DNA of 64,000 bases from Sphingobium sp. (lineage in GTDB: Bacteria; Pseudomonadota; Alphaproteobacteria; Sphingomonadales; Sphingomonadaceae). The stretch is from assembly GCA_009360885.1 (NCBI GenBank), contig SPEL01000004.1, positions 279,638 to 343,637 on the forward strand, written 5' to 3'. A program made the position numbers and the translations under genes. The notes beneath the pieces are model-generated. The model ran no database searches and was not told the origin of the DNA. It saw only the letters and a program-made list of their open reading frames with translations. Shown piece after piece: positions 60,431 through 64,000 of the stretch (positions within the stretch are counted from its first letter, which is position 1; each line of letters begins with the position of its first letter).

Positions 60431-62589
60431 GCGAGAGGGTGAACCAGGCGGGTGAAAATGGGCTCGGGTCTATCACGCTCAATTACGACGGAACAGGCGC
60501 CTCCAAGGTCACCGATAGCCTCGGCATGCGCGCCATGCAGGCCAGGGTATGGGACAAGAGAGATGCGCAGCACCTGCTGGTTAAGTCGCCGCCTGCCTCG
60601 GGTAAGTCGCGCGCGGCCATGTTCGTAGGGCTGGAAAAGCTGCGCACAAACGCCGTCGACCGGGTGGTAATCGCGGTGCCCGAGCGCTCCATCGGTTCCT
60701 CGTTCCGAAACACTGGCCTCGCGGCGGGCGGATTCCACACGGACTGGCGGCTCGACCTCGACCTTTGCACCGTTGGCTCGGAAACCGGGCGCAAGGTGGA
60801 TGAACTGATAGGGTTCCTGCGGGGCGAGAGCGGCGGGCAGACGGCGCTTTGCACCCACTCCACCTTACGCGCAGCCTACGCCAAGACGGATGACGTGGGC
60901 ATGTTTGATCGCGCGCTCGTTTGCGTCGACGAACTGCACCACGCTTCCTCGGATGAGAACAGCAGGCTGGGCAACCTGTTGCGCGGATTGGTTGATCGGG
61001 CGGGGGAAGTGGGGTCCCACGCTGCGCACATCCTCGCTATGACTGGATCGTACTTCCGCGGCGACGGTACGGCGGTGCTTCATCCGCAGGACGAGGCTCG
61101 TTTCGAGAAGGTAATCTACACCTACTATGAACAGCTCAACGGCTATGCGTACCTCAAGACGCTTCGCATTAACTTCCGCTTCTACCAGCGCAATTACCTC
61201 GACGCGATCGGCGACGCTCTTGACCCCCACATGAAGACGATCGTGCATATACCGCATGTTGGCTCAGCCGAGGGCAGCGGTGTCAGCAAGATGTTCGCTG
61301 TGGACGCGATCGTGGATGCGATCGGTGATCGATTGGGAAAGAACCCTAAAACTAGTGTCGATGCCACGACCGGTTTCGTTCACCTCACGGCGGACGGCCA
61401 TACACTCAAGATCGCGAATCTCGTGGACGACAGCGCCGAACGAGAGAAGGTGCTGGCGAGCCTTCGCGCCGTAAAGGACCGCGAAGATGTCGACATTATC
61501 ATCGCGCTGGGTATGGCCAAGGAGGGCTTTGACTGGGTGTGGTGCGAACACGTTCTGACGGTTGGTTATCGGGGGTCGCTGACCGAAGTGGTGCAGATCA
61601 TCGGTCGAGCGACACGGGATGCGCCCGGCAAGACGGAGGCGCAGTTCACCAACCTCGTATCCGCGCCATTTGCAAAGGACGAGGCCGTTAGCCGCGCCGT
61701 CAACGACATGCTCAAGGCCATCTCAGTTTCGCTCCTGATGGAGCAGGTAATGGCGCCGGTCTTCAAGTTTCGCACACAAAAAGGCGCAGACCAATTCGAC
61801 GGCTCGCCTAGCGACGATTCTAAGCCTGTTCCGGTGACTAATGCGGGCGAAATCGAAATTGTTGGTATGCCGGAAATCGACGAAAAGGCCGTGGAAGCGA
61901 TCGAAAACGACTTCAATGACCTGTTTGCCGATGTGCAGAATGACTCGCGCACGCTGACGGTTATGATCAACCCCGACGACCACCACACGGACGTGATGTA
62001 TGACCTCGTCGTCACGGATGTAATCAGGCGGCGCTACCCTGGCTTTTCGGCAGAACAGGTACAGGACGCGGTGGGCCTGTTCGGCGTACGCGCCGGACTA
62101 GGTCGCGAGGTCGCCAAGGATCCAAGCATTATCCAGACGCCCGGCATCTCCGAGGGGGAACAGTCTCTCTTTGGGGAGCCGGACGATGGCGCTGGCGAGA
62201 ATGCCCCGAGCGCATCGAGCGCTGGCGACCGGTTTGTGCAGCAAGCCAAGCGGTTCATAAACGTGCGGGAACTGCAGGTCGACCTGCTTGGCGGCCGACG
62301 CGACTTCGATGACGCCTATGAGTTGTTGTCCAAGGAGCTTTCCGAGGAGTTGCTCGCACGCCTTCACGGCGAGGTTCGGGCTTTGAAGGTGAGCATGACC
62401 CAGGATGAGGCCGAAAAGCTCTATCCCCGCATCAAAGAATTCATTCAGCGCGAAGGTCGCGAACCGAACTTGAATTCCCCCAATGGACGCGAGGTCAGGC
62501 TGGCAGAAGGTTTGGCCTTCATGCGCAAACTTTCGCGAGAAAAGCGTGCTGCCATGGCGGGCGCGGACGGGGGGCAGGTCGATGCCTGA
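60427..62589 (+). CDS. DExH-box superfamily 2 helicase of the defence locus
   Basis: A 720-residue SF2 ATPase. Walker A SPPASGKSRAA (about 54-64), DExH box VCVDELHHAS (about 166-175), motif III AMTGSYFRG (about 204) and motif VI QIIGRATRD (about 390-398) are all present, so it should be an active nucleic-acid translocase. The part from about 430 to 720 has no recognised fold. It is rich in acidic residues and probably couples to the partner proteins. It resembles what I recall of YeeB. It is coupled to both neighbours by short overlaps. Confidence 0.85.
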   Translation: MSERVNQAGENGLGSITLNYDGTGASKVTDSLGMRAMQARVWDKRDAQHLLVKSPPASGKSRAAMFVGLEKLRTNAVDRVVIAVPERSIGSSFRNTGLAAGGFHTDWRLDLDLCTVGSETGRKVDELIGFLRGESGGQTALCTHSTLRAAYAKTDDVGMFDRALVCVDELHHASSDENSRLGNLLRGLVDRAGEVGSHAAHILAMTGSYFRGDGTAVLHPQDEARFEKVIYTYYEQLNGYAYLKTLRINFRFYQRNYLDAIGDALDPHMKTIVHIPHVGSAEGSGVSKMFAVDAIVDAIGDRLGKNPKTSVDATTGFVHLTADGHTLKIANLVDDSAEREKVLASLRAVKDREDVDIIIALGMAKEGFDWVWCEHVLTVGYRGSLTEVVQIIGRATRDAPGKTEAQFTNLVSAPFAKDEAVSRAVNDMLKAISVSLLMEQVMAPVFKFRTQKGADQFDGSPSDDSKPVPVTNAGEIEIVGMPEIDEKAVEAIENDFNDLFADVQNDSRTLTVMINPDDHHTDVMYDLVVTDVIRRRYPGFSAEQVQDAVGLFGVRAGLGREVAKDPSIIQTPGISEGEQSLFGEPDDGAGENAPSASSAGDRFVQQAKRFINVRELQVDLLGGRRDFDDAYELLSKELSEELLARLHGEVRALKVSMTQDEAEKLYPRIKEFIQREGREPNLNSPNGREVRLAEGLAFMRKLSREKRAAMAGADGGQVDA

Positions 62590-63637
62590 AACGATCGACT
62601 ATCTCAACGACGAACTTTTAATCACACCAGACGAGAAGCCTAGGGCAGCGCGAACGCCCCTCCTAGCCCGCGCGGTTGAGGTCATCGAACGCATCAACGC
62701 ATTCATGGCAGATACTGGTGCCGAGCCGGTCTCTGAGCCAGGGCGCAGTGTGCGGGAGCGCATGCTCGCGAATGAACTAGCTGGGCTGCGAGCATCGAAG
62801 GCTGACCTGGATGGGCTAGCATCTTACGATACGCGCAATCTCGTCTTCGGTGGGGTACGTGCCGTAGATCCTCTCGATGATCCGCTACTGGCCGATGGCT
62901 TTGATATCTTCGAAGTGCGTGACGAACTAAAGCCGATGGCGCGCCCCGACTTCGTCGCCGACCGGCGTCCTTGCCCGGATTTCGAGCGTTTCGAGCCGCT
63001 GTTTGATAGCATTCGCAAGGCTGTCGACGATAGGACGCGCAGACCCCAGCCTTTTCGGCAAGAGCGCGTCGAGTTGGGAGAGTTCTTCGTCCTCAAGGGG
63101 CAGCTCGTCCATGTTGCGGACCTTCGCGACGAGCACCGGCGGAATAGTAAGCCGGACGCTCGCCTGCGCGTCATTTTCGACAACGGCACGGAGTCCAACC
63201 TGCTGATGTCGTCGCTCGTCCGACGACTTTACGAAGACAAGGATGCGCGGCGCATCGGCACCACAAATGCCGGTCCCCTTTTCGACGGCGCGCGAACTGG
63301 CTTCGTTTACGTGCTGCGTTCCCGCTCGGATAAAACCGAAGTCAATGGATTGCTTAAGGTAGGCACGACATCGGGAACAGTGGAGGATCGCATTGCGCAT
63401 GCCGAAACGCAGGCGACATTCTTGTTCGCACCTGTAGACATTCTAGTTACCTTCGAACTGGTGGGTCACTCGGCAAAGGAAGCTGAACAGCTTATCCACC
63501 GAGCGCTTCGATCATATCACGTCGCCCTGAGGGTTACGGGACCTGACGGACGATCTTTCAGTGCAACCGAGTGGTTCAAAGTGTCGCCAGAGCTGGTGGA
63601 AAAGGCCATAGAAGAAGCGCTCGGTTTACGGCGGTGA
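62582..63637 (+). CDS. GIY-YIG (T5orf172-type) nuclease-domain protein
   Basis: A 351-residue protein whose C-terminal 110 residues form a T5orf172/MUG113 version of the GIY-YIG fold: GFVYVLRSR (about 240), LLKVGTTSGTVEDRI (about 257-271), the Glu-containing SAKEAEQLIHRAL (about 297) and TEWF (about 329). This fits a DNA nuclease. The N-terminal 230 residues are unlike known domains and acidic. The ATG at 62582 sits inside an ATGCCTGA junction that overlaps the helicase stop; a longer upstream frame is not needed. It is the last gene of the locus and resembles YeeC in position and domain. Confidence 0.8.
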   Translation: MPETIDYLNDELLITPDEKPRAARTPLLARAVEVIERINAFMADTGAEPVSEPGRSVRERMLANELAGLRASKADLDGLASYDTRNLVFGGVRAVDPLDDPLLADGFDIFEVRDELKPMARPDFVADRRPCPDFERFEPLFDSIRKAVDDRTRRPQPFRQERVELGEFFVLKGQLVHVADLRDEHRRNSKPDARLRVIFDNGTESNLLMSSLVRRLYEDKDARRIGTTNAGPLFDGARTGFVYVLRSRSDKTEVNGLLKVGTTSGTVEDRIAHAETQATFLFAPVDILVTFELVGHSAKEAEQLIHRALRSYHVALRVTGPDGRSFSATEWFKVSPELVEKAIEEALGLRR

Positions 63638-63746
63638 AGCGGAAGTCTGATGTGCAGCGTAAGCCTGTGCCGTGCCTTCCTACCTACTTTGGAGGGGTAT
63701 AGAGGGCTATGGAGTAGACATAGTTCTGATCGCTATCCCGCACGGC
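63638..63746. other. gap between the last defence gene and the right repeat
   Basis: 109 bp with no gene seen. It ends in a stretch resembling a degenerate tRNA 3' end (TATCCCGCACGGCCCGCCA), the mirror of the true tRNA end at the left repeat. Confidence 0.4.
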
Positions 63747-63901
63747 CCGCCATTACCTTTTTAAAAACATTGATATTACGCCATAATTTATGGATGGTGT
63801 TTTTTATCCCCACCAACATACCCACACAAGAAACACGCTAGAGCCTATATTGAGAGCCGTCGGGCGTCAGCCAGCAGATCGTCAATCGCTTTGTCAGTCG
63901 G
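63747..63901 (+). repeat. island right direct repeat (copy 2)
   Basis: The second copy of the left-end sequence, matching 45416-45569. It starts with the same CCGCCATTAC but without an intact tRNA before it. Its 3' part is a truncated copy of the lipoprotein-like gene, ended by an IS66-type terminus at 63902. Confidence 0.85.
63845..63901 (-). pseudogene. 3' remnant of the lipoprotein-like gene, interrupted by an IS
   Basis: The last 18 codons (PTDKAIDDLLADARRLSI) of a second copy of the gene at 45513-45863, with identical residues. The rest is displaced by the insertion sequence that begins at 63902. Confidence 0.8.
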
Positions 63902-64000
63902 GTGTAAGCGTGTTCTGGAGGCCGCAGGTTATGCGGCTTGACTAGATGTTTTCTGTTCGGGTTTCCAGTTCCACGGCATGAGTTCATCCCATCTGGAAGC
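63902..64000. mobile_element. IS66-family insertion sequence, left portion only
   Basis: Begins at 63902-63904 with GTAAGCG, the typical terminal inverted repeat of IS66-family elements. The first 99 bases are in the window; the rest continues beyond it. The element has inserted in the repeated island gene. Confidence 0.8.
63929..64000 (-). CDS. tnpC: IS66-family transposase (TnpC), C-terminal end, partial
   Basis: On the minus strand the last 23 codons read SRWDELMPWNWKPEQ and end at a stop at 63929. A C-terminus with (L/M)PWNW is a hallmark of the IS66 TnpC transposase. The gene continues past the window end. Confidence 0.82.
   Translation of the reverse strand, partial: ASRWDELMPWNWKPEQKTSSQAA

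Larger units (their letters stand above)
45416..63901. mobile_element. genomic island at tRNA-Ser (integrase, phage remnants, defence locus)
   Basis: An 18.5-kb accessory segment starting at the 3' end of tRNA-Ser and ending at a direct repeat of its own left edge. It holds a P4-type integrase (internal), a leftward block of small broken phage genes, a Fic protein, and a 9.5-kb methylase/helicase/nuclease locus. No housekeeping genes are inside. Base composition varies: the 50.1-50.8 kb and 51-52.4 kb parts look AT-richer than the chromosome, and the 54-63.6 kb part GC-richer. The repeat structure suggests at least two tandem integration events. Confidence 0.85.

Noticed and set aside
54087-63637. 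BREX or DISARM classification of the defence locus
   Set aside because: No PglZ, BrxC, BrxL, DUF1998 or PLD nuclease genes are present; only the general methylase-helicase theme is shared.
1-64000. CRISPR arrays and rRNA operons
   Set aside because: No regularly spaced direct repeats with spacers and no rRNA signatures were seen.

Overview
The window looks like the replication-origin-proximal chromosome of a sphingomonad (Alphaproteobacteria, order Sphingomonadales), followed by a genomic island at a tRNA-Ser gene. The taxonomic call is inference. It rests on the gene order hemE / origin-like gap / PEP-synthase regulator / maf / aroE / coaE / dnaQ, on the parB-parA-rsmG-mnmG-mnmE cluster with three perfect parS palindromes, and on small families typical of this order (DUF6489, DUF1491). 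No database search was possible; all family calls are by reading the sequences.

Region 1 (1-15.3 kb) is housekeeping: a PilZ protein, release factor 3, pheS/pheT behind rpmI/rplT, a PfkB-type sugar kinase, a histidinol-phosphatase-like enzyme with a His-rich tail, prs, nadE, gltX and a nitroreductase. Region 2 (15.4-30.5 kb) is the chromosome maintenance neighbourhood: parBA, rsmG, mnmG, mnmE, a TerC membrane protein, rho, hemJ, hemE, a 290-bp gap with DnaA-box matches that I read as oriC, then the rightward run from the PEP-synthase regulator to dnaQ, hpf and ptsN. Region 3 (30.5-45.2 kb) holds envelope and stress functions: a thioesterase, a SleB-like hydrolase, an ankyrin protein, a Sco1 lipoprotein, a class A penicillin-binding protein, msrB, a double cold-shock-domain protein, proA, an RNase D-like exonuclease, and lptC-lptA-lptB-rpoN.

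Region 4 (45.4-63.9 kb) is the island. It starts exactly at the 3' end of tRNA-Ser(GGA) and is bounded by imperfect direct repeats of about 155 bp. The left third is a leftward block of small, partly broken phage genes (a tape-measure fragment, a primase fragment, two paralogous small genes, two AlpA/MerR-like DNA-binding proteins). Next come a MerR-like regulator, a Fic protein and a P4-type integrase. The right half, 54.1-63.6 kb, is a defence-type locus in two adjoining operons. The first encodes an HTH protein, an N6-adenine methylase and a PIN nuclease. The second encodes an MmeI/YeeA-like methylase, a DExH helicase and a GIY-YIG (T5orf172) protein. Beyond the right repeat the window ends inside an IS66-family element that has cut into a second copy of the island's first gene, which suggests tandem related islands.

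The strongest candidate for an undescribed system is the 54.1-63.6 kb locus. The three-gene helicase operon resembles the yeeA-yeeB-yeeC arrangement I recall from Bacillus subtilis. Its pairing with an HTH-methylase-PIN operon is what looks unusual.
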